Below are positions 15,040 through 24,013 of a stretch of 40,621 nucleotides of DNA, piece by piece. Where the stretch lies: NCBI GenBank assembly GCA_003481775.1, contig QULU01000041.1, forward strand, positions 332 through 40,952, in the 5' to 3' direction. Every line of letters starts with the position of its first letter. Within the stretch, counting starts at the first letter, position 1. The position numbers and the translations under genes were made by a program. A model generated the notes under the pieces. That model was not told the origin of the DNA. It saw nothing but the letters and a program-made list of their open reading frames with translations, and made no database searches. The stretch comes from Clostridiaceae bacterium OM02-2AC (GTDB taxonomy: Bacteria; Bacillota_I; Bacilli_A; Erysipelotrichales; Erysipelotrichaceae).

Positions 15040-16473
15040 TTACAGCTCCTCCAGATAAGCCTTTAAAAGTGTAAAGGTCGCATCAAAGGATGCCAGATCC
15101 AGCGCTTCCTGCGGCGTATGAATATCCTGCATCTTCGGTCCCATCGTGACGATGTCCATATCCTCATCCATCGCCTTGAACACACCGCATTCCAGACCAC
15201 CGTGTACCGCTACCAGCTGCAGCTCTTTTCCCAATACCCTATGGCATACCGTTTTCAGGCATTCCCGCATTGGTGAATCCGCACGATAGCTCCATGCCGG
15301 ATAGCGTGCCTCATGCTCGCTATGAAAGCCGAATACCTCCGCTAGAGCATCCATCTCCATCGCCAGTGTATCTACATAGGATTCCATGGCTCCGCGTAAA
15401 GATGCATTGATGGTGAGTGCTTCCTCATCCGTCGTCACAACGCCAATATTGCTGGAGGCTGTACTCAGACCCTCGATGCTCATGGAATGATGACGGAGTC
15501 CGTTTGGCAGGGTCATGAGGAGTGTGATCACCTCTTCACTGTCTTCGATGCATAGGACAGCGTCAAGTGCTATTTCCTTTACAGCCAGATCCACACCGGC
15601 ATCACTGAACTCCAGCTCCCTTGCGAAAATCGTTTTCATTTCCTGCACGCAGGCAGCAACCGTTTCCAAATCTGCCTGACACACAAATGCCGCCGATGCC
15701 TCTCTTGGAATCGCATTATCCTTGATTCCCCCCTGCATCCAGCTCAGCTGCACACCATAACGCCGGTTCAGTGTGAACAATACTCTTGCCAGCAGCTTGT
15801 TTGCATTGCCATGTTCCTTGTCAATTTCGCCACCGGAATGTCCGCCATGAAGTCCGAACACATCTATCTGATAGCCGTTTCCATCTGCCGGTACCAGTAT
15901 GCGTTCCTTTCTCATAATGACATTGACACCACCGGCACTTGTTGTACAGGTCGCATTTTCTCCACCGTCATCCAGGTTGATCATCCGCTTTGCCTGAAAA
16001 TATTCCTTTTTCAGTGCCATCGCACCATATAGTCCAACCTCTTCCTGCACCGTAAATACACATTCCAGAGGCGGGTGCTTCGCATGTGGATCACCAAGCA
16101 GTGCCAGCATGTAGGCAACACCGACACCATCATCTGCACCAAGCGTAGTTCCCTTCGCTCTTAAAAAGCCGTCTTCAATATACAGCTGCAGCGCATCCTT
16201 TTCAAAATCAAAATCCGTATCCTTGTTTTTTTCACATACCATATCCGTATGTGCCTGTAAAATGATAGGAGCATGATCCTCATAGCCGGCTGAAGCATCC
16301 TTATACACAATGACATTATACATATCGTCCTGTATCCATTTCAGCCCGTGCTCCTTTGCAAACGCCACCAGATACTCACTGTATGCCTGCTCATGATAAG
16401 AGCCGTGCGGGATTGCCGTCATTTCTTCAAAGTATTTCTGATGAGCCTTTTCATGATTCAAAATATGTTCCAT
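15040..16473 (-). CDS. pepD: aminoacyl-histidine dipeptidase (M20 peptidase)
   Basis: Cytoplasmic zinc dipeptidase of the PepD (Xaa-His dipeptidase) branch of family M20. Zinc and catalytic residues are visible: QAHTDMV (His75, Asp77), GADDGVG (Asp115 region), VQEEVG (Glu144/Glu145), NLDDGG and, near the C-terminus, VHGGLECG. The lid domain is in the middle (LHGGHSGGEI). 477 aa matches the family. ATG at 16473 has GGAGG upstream. It appears to be transcribed alone: a terminator follows and the upstream chromate transporter genes lie 100 bp away. It recycles peptides to amino acids. Confidence 0.92.
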   Translation of the reverse strand: MEHILNHEKAHQKYFEEMTAIPHGSYHEQAYSEYLVAFAKEHGLKWIQDDMYNVIVYKDASAGYEDHAPIILQAHTDMVCEKNKDTDFDFEKDALQLYIEDGFLRAKGTTLGADDGVGVAYMLALLGDPHAKHPPLECVFTVQEEVGLYGAMALKKEYFQAKRMINLDDGGENATCTTSAGGVNVIMRKERILVPADGNGYQIDVFGLHGGHSGGEIDKEHGNANKLLARVLFTLNRRYGVQLSWMQGGIKDNAIPREASAAFVCQADLETVAACVQEMKTIFARELEFSDAGVDLAVKEIALDAVLCIEDSEEVITLLMTLPNGLRHHSMSIEGLSTASSNIGVVTTDEEALTINASLRGAMESYVDTLAMEMDALAEVFGFHSEHEARYPAWSYRADSPMRECLKTVCHRVLGKELQLVAVHGGLECGVFKAMDEDMDIVTMGPKMQDIHTPQEALDLASFDATFTLLKAYLEEL

Positions 16474-16571
16474 AGCTTACCTCCGTTGTTCTCTGCTATT
16501 GTACCACATTTCATAAACAAAACACTATTTCACACCTCAAAAAGCCTGTTTTTCAGGATAAAGAAGGGGAT

Positions 16572-17123
16572 CTACTGATATATAAATACGCCAAGCAGAC
16601 CGGAAAGCAGCATCAGTGCAATCGGATTGATTTTCCATGTTCTGCTGATGCCGAAAATAACAGCAAAGATCAAAACTGCCGATAGCTGTAAAGAGGACAG
16701 CGACAACGCTCCATTTTTGAAAAAGGCAATCGCAAGTATGATCATTGCAGCTGACATGATCAGGCCCAGCGAAGCTGCCTTTAAGCCCTTCAATATTTCC
16801 ATGAAGATGACAGAGCTGGAAAACCGCTGAAAGATATGATAGAGTACATAGGAAATGAGCACGCCCATACAAATACAGCCTATGGTAGCTGCCAGCGCTC
16901 CGCTGATACCGGCTACCCGCATTCCGACAAACGTCGAGGTATTTACCGCCAGAGGTCCCGGCGTCATCTGCGAAATGGTTATAATATCCGTAAATTCCTG
17001 CATACTCAGCCAGTGATTGGACAGCACCACCTGATCACGAATCAGCGGAATGATGGCATAGCCGCCGCCAATACTGAACAGGCCGATATGGAAAAAGGCA
17101 AAAAACAGCTGCAGCAGCTTCAT
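16572..17123 (-). CDS. chromate transporter family protein, half-length subunit 2
   Basis: Half-size ChrA (CHR family) membrane protein with about six hydrophobic segments. The family signature is seen as FSIGGGYAIIPLIRDQVV and SQMTPGPLAVNTSTFVGMRVAG. Short CHR proteins work as a pair of oppositely oriented subunits; the partner gene lies directly upstream. The ATG at 17123 overlaps the partner stop codon (ATGA), with GGAGG eight bases upstream; an ATG at 17129 is too close to that site. The transported ion is not certain: chromate is known for some members, but many have unknown anion substrates. Confidence 0.88.
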   Translation of the reverse strand: MKLLQLFFAFFHIGLFSIGGGYAIIPLIRDQVVLSNHWLSMQEFTDIITISQMTPGPLAVNTSTFVGMRVAGISGALAATIGCICMGVLISYVLYHIFQRFSSSVIFMEILKGLKAASLGLIMSAAMIILAIAFFKNGALSLSSLQLSAVLIFAVIFGISRTWKINPIALMLLSGLLGVFIYQ

Positions 17124-17683
17124 ATGCATCCCCTCCTTCTTTTCCAATAAACACGCAGCACGCACAGCAGCGCACTAGCGATGATGAGAACAGCCACGTT
17201 TATCTGAAAAAAATAGTTTAAGATACAGACAAACGGTGTCATAAGCGTAAAAAAGATTTCCTTTTCCTTACGAATCAGCGCATACATATCCACGATCAAA
17301 TCCACAATCAGGGCTGCCACCCCGGCCTCCATCCCATGCAGCACTGCCTGTACGAGCGTATTGTCCTGTATTACGGAATACAGCGCTGAAACAACTGCCA
17401 GAATCAGTAATGGCGGTAAAATCGCTGCGATACAGCTGATGAGCAGCCCAACAGCTCCTTTCACGCGATAGCCTGCCAGGGCGCTCATATTGATTGCGAT
17501 TGCGCCGGGCGAGGATTGTGCGATTGCCGCAATCTTCATAAGCTCATCCTCATCAAAATAGGCTTTTTTCTCCACATAATATTTTCGTATCATCGGTATC
17601 ACCACATAGCCTCCGCCAAAGGTAAAGGCACTGATGAATACATTGATACCAAACAGCCAGACGATATCCTTATAGTTTTTCAT
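17120..17683 (-). CDS. chromate transporter family protein, half-length subunit 1
   Basis: First of two half-size ChrA/CHR membrane proteins. Motifs: FTFGGGYVVIPMIRKYYVE and AQSSPGAIAINMSALAGYRVKG, the counterparts of those in the next gene, showing that the pair arose by duplication. About six membrane segments, 187 aa. The stop overlaps the start of the partner (ATGA), so translation is coupled. It is divergent from a LysR regulator gene whose palindrome overlaps the chrA -35 region, a typical arrangement for control by that regulator. Confidence 0.88.
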   Translation of the reverse strand: MKNYKDIVWLFGINVFISAFTFGGGYVVIPMIRKYYVEKKAYFDEDELMKIAAIAQSSPGAIAINMSALAGYRVKGAVGLLISCIAAILPPLLILAVVSALYSVIQDNTLVQAVLHGMEAGVAALIVDLIVDMYALIRKEKEIFFTLMTPFVCILNYFFQINVAVLIIASALLCVLRVYWKRRRGCI

Positions 17684-17708
17684 GTTATCACCATCTCTAT
17701 GATAGCAT

Positions 17709-17737
17709 TTGACATTGGATACATAAAATTATATTAT
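17709..17737 (+). promoter_or_regulatory. lysR promoter
   Basis: TTGACA (17709-17714) and TATTAT (17732-17737) with a 17-bp spacer, close to the sigma-A consensus, reading toward the LysR gene. The opposite promoter (TATAAT at 17734-17729) overlaps it. Confidence 0.75.
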
Positions 17738-17749
17738 TTCATAAGATAG

Positions 17750-17765
17750 ATAACCAAATGGTTAT
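17750..17765. promoter_or_regulatory. palindrome ATAACC-AAAT-GGTTAT, candidate LysR operator
   Basis: Perfect 6-bp inverted repeat with a 4-bp centre between the divergent chrA and lysR genes. It overlaps TTGGTT, which sits 18 bp from the TATAAT of the chrA promoter (minus strand), and lies just before the lysR ribosome binding site. LysR-type regulators usually bind between divergent genes. Confidence 0.55.
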
Positions 17766-17775
17766 GGAGGTGAGC

Positions 17776-18657
17776 ATGGATATACGCAAATTACGGATTT
17801 TCCAGACAGTGGCACAGGAAAAAAGCTTTACAAGAGCAGCCCAGCAGCTGTATATGACACAGCCGGCAGTATCCAAGGCCATCCATGAGCTGGAGGAAGA
17901 GCTGCAGCTTTTATTATTTGAACGGTTTCCCAAGAAAACGATTCTAACTCCGGTCGGCGAACAGTTTCTTCAGCAGGTGCTGCAGCTGCTGCAGCAGTAT
18001 GACAGCATGGTGCAGGAAGCAGCTTCCCTACAGGAATCATCGCTGCTGCAAATCGGCTCCAGCATTACGATTGCAAACGAATACCTATGTCCGCTGATCA
18101 AGCAGCTACAGCAAGCATATCCAAAGCTGCAAATCCGTGTTACCGTAGCAAGCACCGCTGCGATTCTGGAACAGCTGCAGCAGCATGCAATCGATATCGC
18201 ATTTCTGGAGGGTGTCATACAGCAGGAGTCCCTGATCGTTCAGCCGCTTTCTACTTATCAGCTCAAGGCGGTTTGCAATCCGGATTTTCTTAAGCATCAT
18301 CCCGTAAACGACCTTCGCACCCTGAGCGAGCTTCCGCTGCTGCTACGGGAAAAGGGAAGTGCAATTCGTGAAACCTTTGACAGCCTTATGCTTTTACACG
18401 ATCTATGCCCACAGGCCGCATGGACATCGACAAATTCCACGGTTCTGATGAAGGGGGCGCAGGAAGGCTTTGGAATCGCCATATTGCCGGAGCGGATGGT
18501 AACAAAAAAGCTGAAGCAGAAAGAATTATGTGAAATCCAGCTGCCGCAGCTAACGCTCATGAATGTTAATCATATTGTCTATCTAAAGCATAAGCATCTC
18601 AACGCCCCTATGCGTGAGCTGTTGAAGCTGGCAGAAAAGCAGAAAGCTTTCATGTAA
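17776..18657 (+). CDS. LysR-family transcriptional regulator
   Basis: Winged-helix regulator plus periplasmic-binding-like effector domain, 293 aa. The helix-turn-helix is clear in MDIRKLRIFQTVAQEKSFTR, AAQQLYMTQPAVSKAIHELE. Gln-rich linker helix at about residues 60-85 (encoded by CAG/CTG-rich DNA). The effector domain follows with LIGSS-like start, GVIQQESLIVQPL and GFGIAILPERMV. ATG at 17776 has GGAGG five bases upstream; earlier ATGs at 17758 and 17764 overlap the palindrome and lack a site. Divergent from the chromate transporter pair, its probable target. The inducer is unknown. Confidence 0.9.
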   Translation: MDIRKLRIFQTVAQEKSFTRAAQQLYMTQPAVSKAIHELEEELQLLLFERFPKKTILTPVGEQFLQQVLQLLQQYDSMVQEAASLQESSLLQIGSSITIANEYLCPLIKQLQQAYPKLQIRVTVASTAAILEQLQQHAIDIAFLEGVIQQESLIVQPLSTYQLKAVCNPDFLKHHPVNDLRTLSELPLLLREKGSAIRETFDSLMLLHDLCPQAAWTSTNSTVLMKGAQEGFGIAILPERMVTKKLKQKELCEIQLPQLTLMNVNHIVYLKHKHLNAPMRELLKLAEKQKAFM

Positions 18658-18963
18658 CTCCATTCGTTTTTCTCGCGCATAAAACTAGCCATTTTATCCA
18701 TAAGCTTTTATTCTATGAAACACCTCTCCCTTCAATAAGCAAAAGGACAGCAGGATATAAATCAGCGTTTGGTAAAAAACAAGCCGATATAAAAAAATAT
18801 CAATATTGTATATCCCATACATCTATTGATATTTTTTTCTTTTTATAATCTTATATACAGCTTAACTACCTTCTTCATTTTGTGATATCCATCGTATCAT
18901 GTATAACGAACATGTAGGAAAGAGAATCTCTTTCTTTCCAGGCAGATCGAAATACTTCCATCC
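18658..18963. other. intergenic region between convergent lysR and polyamine operon
   Basis: No gene is seen. It holds the bidirectional terminator at 18791-18838 and a perfect 17-bp palindrome, GAAAGAGA-A-TCTCTTTC, at 18918-18934, between the terminator and the small peptide gene. The role of the palindrome is unknown. Confidence 0.5.
18791..18838. terminator. bidirectional terminator
   Basis: Perfect 15-bp inverted repeat, AAAAAAATATCAATA with TATTGATATTTTTTT, loop 18 nt. The A/T tails serve both directions, closing the LysR gene from the left and the polyamine operon from the right. Confidence 0.85.
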
Positions 18964-19041
18964 TTAGAAACGCAGTATGGATAATACGACCATCACGGCA
19001 ACGACCATGAGTATCAGAATACGGTAGATTGCCTTTTTCAT
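18964..19041 (-). CDS. 25-aa single-pass membrane peptide downstream of potCD
   Basis: Short frame MKKAIYRILILMVVAVMVVL followed by SILRF and TAA. It has a basic N-terminus, an uninterrupted hydrophobic segment long enough to cross the membrane once, and a basic C-terminus. AGAGGTGGG lies before the ATG at 19041, overlapping or just after the potCD stop (12 bp away), so it looks translationally coupled to the polyamine transporter. It may be a small transporter subunit or regulator; toxin-like peptides of this size also exist. No homologue is recalled. Confidence 0.6.
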   Translation of the reverse strand: MKKAIYRILILMVVAVMVVLSILRF

Positions 19042-19052
19042 GAATCCCACCT

Positions 19053-20948
19053 CTATTTCGCTATTTTTACCTTTGTCCAGTAATCGGAAATCAGCTTCTT
19101 CGTCTTTTCGTTATATTCAAAGATTTCATCCTTCGGATAACCGACACGCGGCATATAGGCATTATTTCCATAAAATTCGCCATCCTTGCCACTCAGCTCA
19201 TCCAATACCTCGCCATTGCTGGAGGCATAGCCGACAAACAGTGAATTCTTCATACTCTCTTCATATTCCAGAACAAAGTTGATATATTCATTCGCCAGCT
19301 TTGGATTTTTGGCATCCTTAGGAATCACCATGGCATCACTCCAAAGATTCGTTCCTTCCTTCGGCATGAAATACTCCATATCCTTGTTTTCGGACAGGAT
19401 GAAGGCTGCATCGCCGCTGTATACCAGTGCCAAATCCTTATTGCCGTTGATCATCGCATCAATGACCTCATCCGTCACAATTTCCGGGTCCATTGTGGAT
19501 ACTGTTTTCACCAGCCATTCATAGGCTTCCTGCAGCTCCCTTTCACTGGAGGTATTCATGGAATAGCCCAGTGCCTTCAGAGCCATCATGAAGCTGTCAC
19601 GTTCTGAATCATACAGATACAGTCTTCCTTTGTATTTTGTATCCTGAAAGATATTGAAGCCCTCTTTTTCCAGATCGGCCTTTGCCACGTTATTTTTATT
19701 ATAGACAATACCGACCGTTCCCCAGAAATATGGTGCGGAATACGTATTGTCCGGGTCATAGCTCAATCCCTTGACACCATCTGCCAGCACTGCCAGATTC
19801 GTGACCACACCTTTATCCAGCGGCTGCAGCTTCTCTTCCTTGATCAGACGCTCAATCATATAATCACTCGGGACAAGAACATCGTAGCTTTCGCCGCCCT
19901 GCAGCTTGGTATACATCAGCTCATTGGAATCAAAGGTATCGTAAATCACCTTTACCCCATACTGCTTTTCAAAGGCTGCATTGACATCCGGGTCCATATA
20001 CTCTCCCCAGTTGTACACCTTCAGCGTATCACTGCCATATTTCGCAACGGCATCCTCTGTTGAGGTATTGCCGACGCCGCCCTTCAAAGCAAACAGCAGT
20101 CCTCCGATCACCAGTACAAAGCACATACCGACAATACCGCTGACCTTATAGGAAATCGGCTTATTGTTGCGGGCCGCCTTTTCACGCACCATAGGAACGA
20201 TATTCACAATCAGCAGGGTAATCGTAATCATGATGACAATCAGTGTGGACAGGGAGTTGATACTCGGATTGATTCGCTTACTCATCGTCCATACCAGCGT
20301 AGAGATATTTTTCACACCGTTACCGGTCACAAAATATGAGATTATGAAATCATCAAAGGACATTGTAAAGGCGATGAGCGCACCGGATACAACTCCCGGC
20401 ATAATCTGGGGAACGATGACCTTCCACATCGCCTGCGTCGGTCTTGCGCCCAGATCCATCGCTGCCTCAGCCAGATTGGGATCCAGCCCGCGAAGCTTCG
20501 GCATGACACTTAGGATTACATATGGCGTACAAAATGCGATATGTGCCAGCAGCATGGTCAGAAAGCCTTTTTCCATATGCAAAGACACATAAAACAGCAT
20601 CAATCCCACAGCGGTAACGATTTCCGGATTCATGATAGGAAGATCGTTGATCTGCTGTACAACCTCCCGTACAATACGGCGGGACTTGCTCAACCCGATG
20701 GCGGTAATCGTTCCGACAATCGTAGAAACAAATGTCGCCACAACAGCGGTAACCAGCGTATAATAGATGGCCTCCATCATATTGCGGTCATTGAACATCT
20801 TGTGATACCACTGCAGGGAGAAGCCGTCAAAGCTCGTCAGGGAGCGGCTGCCGTTGAAGGAAAAAATCAGCATATATAAAATCGGAAAGTAAAAGAATAC
20901 CATCACCAGCCCAAGGATGATTCTTCTGGAAAGCTTGCTGTTTCTCAT
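19053..20948 (-). CDS. spermidine/putrescine ABC transporter, fused permease and substrate-binding protein (PotC-PotD)
   Basis: 631-aa fusion. Residues about 1-265 are a PotC permease with six hydrophobic segments and the EAA-type loop EAAMDLGARPTQAMWKVIVP. A further membrane segment (about 275-292) leads to a PotD binding domain outside the cell: LKVYNWGEYMDPDVNAAFEK, YDVLVPSDYMIERLI, YFWGTVGIVYN and PKEGTNLWSDAMVIPKDA. The fusion tethers one binding domain per permease instead of a free lipoprotein. ATG at 20948 overlaps the potB stop by 4 bp. It imports polyamines with PotA and PotB. Similar fusions are known in other Firmicutes. Confidence 0.92.
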   Translation of the reverse strand: MRNSKLSRRIILGLVMVFFYFPILYMLIFSFNGSRSLTSFDGFSLQWYHKMFNDRNMMEAIYYTLVTAVVATFVSTIVGTITAIGLSKSRRIVREVVQQINDLPIMNPEIVTAVGLMLFYVSLHMEKGFLTMLLAHIAFCTPYVILSVMPKLRGLDPNLAEAAMDLGARPTQAMWKVIVPQIMPGVVSGALIAFTMSFDDFIISYFVTGNGVKNISTLVWTMSKRINPSINSLSTLIVIMITITLLIVNIVPMVREKAARNNKPISYKVSGIVGMCFVLVIGGLLFALKGGVGNTSTEDAVAKYGSDTLKVYNWGEYMDPDVNAAFEKQYGVKVIYDTFDSNELMYTKLQGGESYDVLVPSDYMIERLIKEEKLQPLDKGVVTNLAVLADGVKGLSYDPDNTYSAPYFWGTVGIVYNKNNVAKADLEKEGFNIFQDTKYKGRLYLYDSERDSFMMALKALGYSMNTSSERELQEAYEWLVKTVSTMDPEIVTDEVIDAMINGNKDLALVYSGDAAFILSENKDMEYFMPKEGTNLWSDAMVIPKDAKNPKLANEYINFVLEYEESMKNSLFVGYASSNGEVLDELSGKDGEFYGNNAYMPRVGYPKDEIFEYNEKTKKLISDYWTKVKIAK

Positions 20949-21793
20949 TGCACATTCCCTCCCCGTTTTGCACGTACGCTGTCATCTCCCTTATCCAGAC
21001 GACGTGTCACATACATACTGATCATGATAATCACTGCCATGATCATGGAGATGGCACTTCCGAAATTCCATTCACCTACTGTGATAAACTGATTTTCGAT
21101 AACATTACCGATCATCATGTATCCACCGCCACCCATCAGCTTGGGAATGACAAAGCTGGACACCGATGGCAGAAATACAAGCGTGATACCGGAAATAACA
21201 CCGGGCAGTGACAATGGAAAGGTGATCTTACGAAAGCGCTCCACACGGTTTGCGCCAAGATCATTTGCCGCATCCAGCAGCGAGCGATCCATTTTCGCCA
21301 GCGAGGATTCAATCTGCAGAATCATAAACGGTATGAAATTGTATACCATTCCCAGCACCACGGCGCCATCCGTATACAGCAGCTTCGCCGGCTCCATACC
21401 GAAGTAGGTCAGAATGTGATTGATCAATCCATTGTCTGCCAGAATCCCGATCCATGCATACGTACGTACCAGCATGTTGATCCACATCGGCAAAGTAACA
21501 AGCAGTATCAGAAGATTGCGTTTACTGGACTGTGAAATCGCATACGCCACCGGATACCCGATCAGGACACACAATACCGTTGTCATTAAGGCAATCCGCA
21601 GGGAAAGCCACAGCGTTTTTAAGAAATCAGGGTCTGTAAAGAATTTTTTGAAGTGCTCCAGTGTAAACTGCAGCGTTGCCACATCATTGCCCTGCTTCGT
21701 GAAGGCATACACGATGATCAGAAGCATGGGAATGACGATCATGGCCGTAATCCAGATGATATACGGATACGTTAATCGCTTAAAGGTCTTCAT
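20945..21793 (-). CDS. potB: spermidine/putrescine ABC transporter permease
   Basis: 282-aa membrane permease with about six hydrophobic segments. MWINMLVRTYAWIGILADNGLIN and PFMILQIESSLAKMDRSLLDAANDLGANRVERFRKITFP (the EAA-type ATPase-contact loop) place it in the PotB branch. ATG at 21793 follows the potA stop by one base and its own stop overlaps potCD, so the three genes are translated together. It forms the channel with the PotC half of the fusion. Confidence 0.92.
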   Translation of the reverse strand: MKTFKRLTYPYIIWITAMIVIPMLLIIVYAFTKQGNDVATLQFTLEHFKKFFTDPDFLKTLWLSLRIALMTTVLCVLIGYPVAYAISQSSKRNLLILLVTLPMWINMLVRTYAWIGILADNGLINHILTYFGMEPAKLLYTDGAVVLGMVYNFIPFMILQIESSLAKMDRSLLDAANDLGANRVERFRKITFPLSLPGVISGITLVFLPSVSSFVIPKLMGGGGYMMIGNVIENQFITVGEWNFGSAISMIMAVIIMISMYVTRRLDKGDDSVRAKRGGNVQ

Positions 21794-21794
21794 G

Positions 21795-23372
21795 TCAGTA
21801 TCCCATCTTGCTCATGACATGGATATCCTCCGGATAGAAGCTCAGACCCACTTCGGCTCCTTCCTCGGCGATATCCGTTGTATGAACCTTAAATTCCCTA
21901 CCCTGTGTAGAGAAGGTAACCTGATAGGTACCTGCGGTAATGTTATCCGGATCGAAATCATAATCCACATCGGAAATTTCCACATCGCTTTCATCACTCA
22001 GCTTCCAGCTCTGTGCATTTGCCCAGGTTTTCAAATCGGTATCAATGGCTGCACTTTCCTTTAGCTCATCCACTGTTTTAAAGAAGTTGAAGGCGGAAAT
22101 CGCTTCATTCGCCTTTGGATTTTCCACGTATTTCTGCTGCACCACAAACACCTTGATGGATACACTCGTTCCGGAGCTGGTGGAGAAGGTTACCGGATAC
22201 GTACCGATTTCCTCCGGTATATCATATTCAATCTTATTGATGGAAATATATTCATCATCCTGCGGACTCCATGCCTGTGCATCCGCACGGGCGATGATTT
22301 CCGCATCGTTGAGCTCCTTCACATCCTCGATATCCACATAGAAATCATTGGCGGAAATACGCTCCTTGGCATCACTGCTGGCAACGTCGTGCTCCTCCGT
22401 TACATTCATCATGACACTAACCGTGGTTCCCGGAACGGTTTCCACCATAATCTCGTAATGCACACCCTTAAACAGCACACTTTTTACGATGCCTGTCATT
22501 TTGCCGTCCTCTTCCTTCACGATATCCAAATCCTCCGGACGTATGACGACATCCACCTTTTCATTTTTCTTAAAGCCGAAATCCACGCAGTCAAAGCTGA
22601 TATCATCAAACATCACCCTGTAGTCATCCAGCATAACACCCGGGATGATATTGCTTTCCCCAATAAAATTCGCAACATAGCGATTCTCCGGCTCATTGTA
22701 AATATCCGTCGGTGTTCCTACCTGCTGAATTTCGCCATCCTTCATGACCACGATTTTATCCGACATCGTCAAGGCCTCTTCCTGATCATGGGTTACATAG
22801 ATAAAGGTGATGCCCACCTCCTGCTGAATCTTCTTCAGCTCATACTGCATTTCCTTGCGCAGCTTCAGATCCAGTGCACCAAGCGGCTCATCCAGAAGCA
22901 GCACCTTCGGTTCATTCACCAGGGCACGCGCAATCGCGATACGCTGCTGCTGCCCTCCGGATAATAGTGTGACATCCTTTTTCTCATAGCCCTCAAGACC
23001 GATCAGCTTCAGCATCTTCAATACCTTCTGCTCGATGACATCCTTGCTCATCTTCTTGATTTTCAAGCCGAACGCAATATTATCATATACATTCATATGC
23101 GGAAACAATGCGTATTTCTGGAATACCGTATTCAGCTCCCGCTTATAAGGAGGCACATCCGTGATATCCTCCCCATCGAAGATCACATGCCCCTCGCTCT
23201 GATTCAGAAATCCCCCAAGAATACGCAAAAGCGTCGTTTTGCCGCATCCGCTGGGTCCCAGCAGTGTCACAAATTCATTCTCATAAATATCGAGATTGAT
23301 TCCCTTCAGCACCAGAGTACCGTCAAAGTCCTTCACGATATTCTGAAACTGTATCAGTTTTTTCTCTTCCAT
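21795..23372 (-). CDS. potA: spermidine/putrescine ABC transporter ATPase with Ig-like repeats inserted in the TOBE domain
   Basis: Cytoplasmic ATPase of the polyamine importer. Walker [10 protein letters not shown] (39-47), signature [16 protein letters not shown] (137-151), Walker [13 protein letters not shown] (157-168), switch His in [10 protein letters not shown]. PotA is usually about 350-380 aa; this is 525. The extra part lies inside the C-terminal TOBE domain, after [12 protein letters not shown] (about 312) and before REFKVHTTD...[14 protein letters not shown] (about 491-520). It holds two repeats of about 75 residues (about 337-411 and 423-490) that share an N-A-Q-SW segment and end in [18 protein letters not shown] strands, like Ig-like modules usually found outside cells. 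ATG at 23372 has AAGGAGG upstream. Confidence 0.92.
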   Translation of the reverse strand: MEEKKLIQFQNIVKDFDGTLVLKGINLDIYENEFVTLLGPSGCGKTTLLRILGGFLNQSEGHVIFDGEDITDVPPYKRELNTVFQKYALFPHMNVYDNIAFGLKIKKMSKDVIEQKVLKMLKLIGLEGYEKKDVTLLSGGQQQRIAIARALVNEPKVLLLDEPLGALDLKLRKEMQYELKKIQQEVGITFIYVTHDQEEALTMSDKIVVMKDGEIQQVGTPTDIYNEPENRYVANFIGESNIIPGVMLDDYRVMFDDISFDCVDFGFKKNEKVDVVIRPEDLDIVKEEDGKMTGIVKSVLFKGVHYEIMVETVPGTTVSVMMNVTEEHDVASSDAKERISANDFYVDIEDVKELNDAEIIARADAQAWSPQDDEYISINKIEYDIPEEIGTYPVTFSTSSGTSVSIKVFVVQQKYVENPKANEAISAFNFFKTVDELKESAAIDTDLKTWANAQSWKLSDESDVEISDVDYDFDPDNITAGTYQVTFSTQGREFKVHTTDIAEEGAEVGLSFYPEDIHVMSKMGY

Positions 23373-23385
23373 ACGTTACGCCTCC

Positions 23386-23919
23386 TTAAAACAGCGGCGG
23401 AGTGGTGATCCACAATACCCGCGCCTCATTTTTTCCGTTGTTTTTCAAATAATGCCGATATTTCCCGTTAATATAAAAGGTTTCCCCCTTTTTTACAGGA
23501 TATTCCTGATCGCCGTTCACCAGCGTTATTCTGCCCTCCAGCACGTATCCGAATTCCTCCCCGTCATGCGGATCGAATTCCTTACTGCTGCCCTGCGGTG
23601 ACAGCTCCAGCAAAATCGGCTCCATTTCATTTTTCTGCGCATTCGGCACGATCCAGTGGATACAATATTCCTCATGCTCATCCACGAAATAATCTTCCTT
23701 TTTAAAGACGACCTTGTTCTCCTTGCTGTCTTTAAAAAAAGACGCCAGATCGGTACCCAGCGCCTCTAAAATATCCTCCAGAGTGGAAACGGAAGGGGAT
23801 GTAAGGTTTCGTTCAACCTGCGACAAAAAGCCCTTCGTTAATTCACTCCGCGACGCGAGTTCCTCCAAAGTAAGATTGTTCTGTGTACGTAACTGCCTTA
23901 TCTTCTGCCCGATATCCAT
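23386..23919 (-). CDS. XRE-family regulator with cupin domain (polyamine operon regulator)
   Basis: 177-aa regulator: N-terminal helix-turn-helix (IGQKIRQLRTQNNLTLEELA, SELTKGFLSQVERNLTSPS) and C-terminal cupin barrel (HDGEEFGYVLEGRITLVNG, YPVKKGETFYI) that probably binds a small ligand. The family (PuuR-like) often precedes pot genes and senses polyamines. It is the first gene of the operon, 13 bp before potA. Two palindromes with GTTTA/TAAAC half-sites, one just before its ribosome binding site and one upstream of the promoter, are good candidates for its own operators. ATG at 23919 has GGGAGG upstream. Confidence 0.9.
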   Translation of the reverse strand: MDIGQKIRQLRTQNNLTLEELASRSELTKGFLSQVERNLTSPSVSTLEDILEALGTDLASFFKDSKENKVVFKKEDYFVDEHEEYCIHWIVPNAQKNEMEPILLELSPQGSSKEFDPHDGEEFGYVLEGRITLVNGDQEYPVKKGETFYINGKYRHYLKNNGKNEARVLWITTPPLF

Positions 23920-23933
23920 ACATACCTCCCTTT

Positions 23934-23950
23934 GTTTAGTAATACTAAAC
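23934..23950. promoter_or_regulatory. operator palindrome GTTTAGTA-A-TACTAAAC
   Basis: Perfect 8-bp inverted repeat with one central base, immediately upstream of the ribosome binding site of the XRE-cupin gene and downstream of its promoter. It shares GTTTA/TAAAC half-sites with the palindrome at 24014-24047. Confidence 0.65.
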
Positions 23951-23977
23951 TTTGCGTATTATATTTGAAACAGGATG

Positions 23978-24005
23978 ATTATAACATAAAACTGAGCATA
24001 TGCAA
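23978..24005 (-). promoter_or_regulatory. polyamine operon promoter
   Basis: Minus-strand TTGCAT (24005-24000), 16-bp spacer, extended -10 TGTTATAAT (TATAAT at 23983-23978). It lies between the two candidate operators. Confidence 0.65.
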
Positions 24006-24013
24006 TACCCTGC

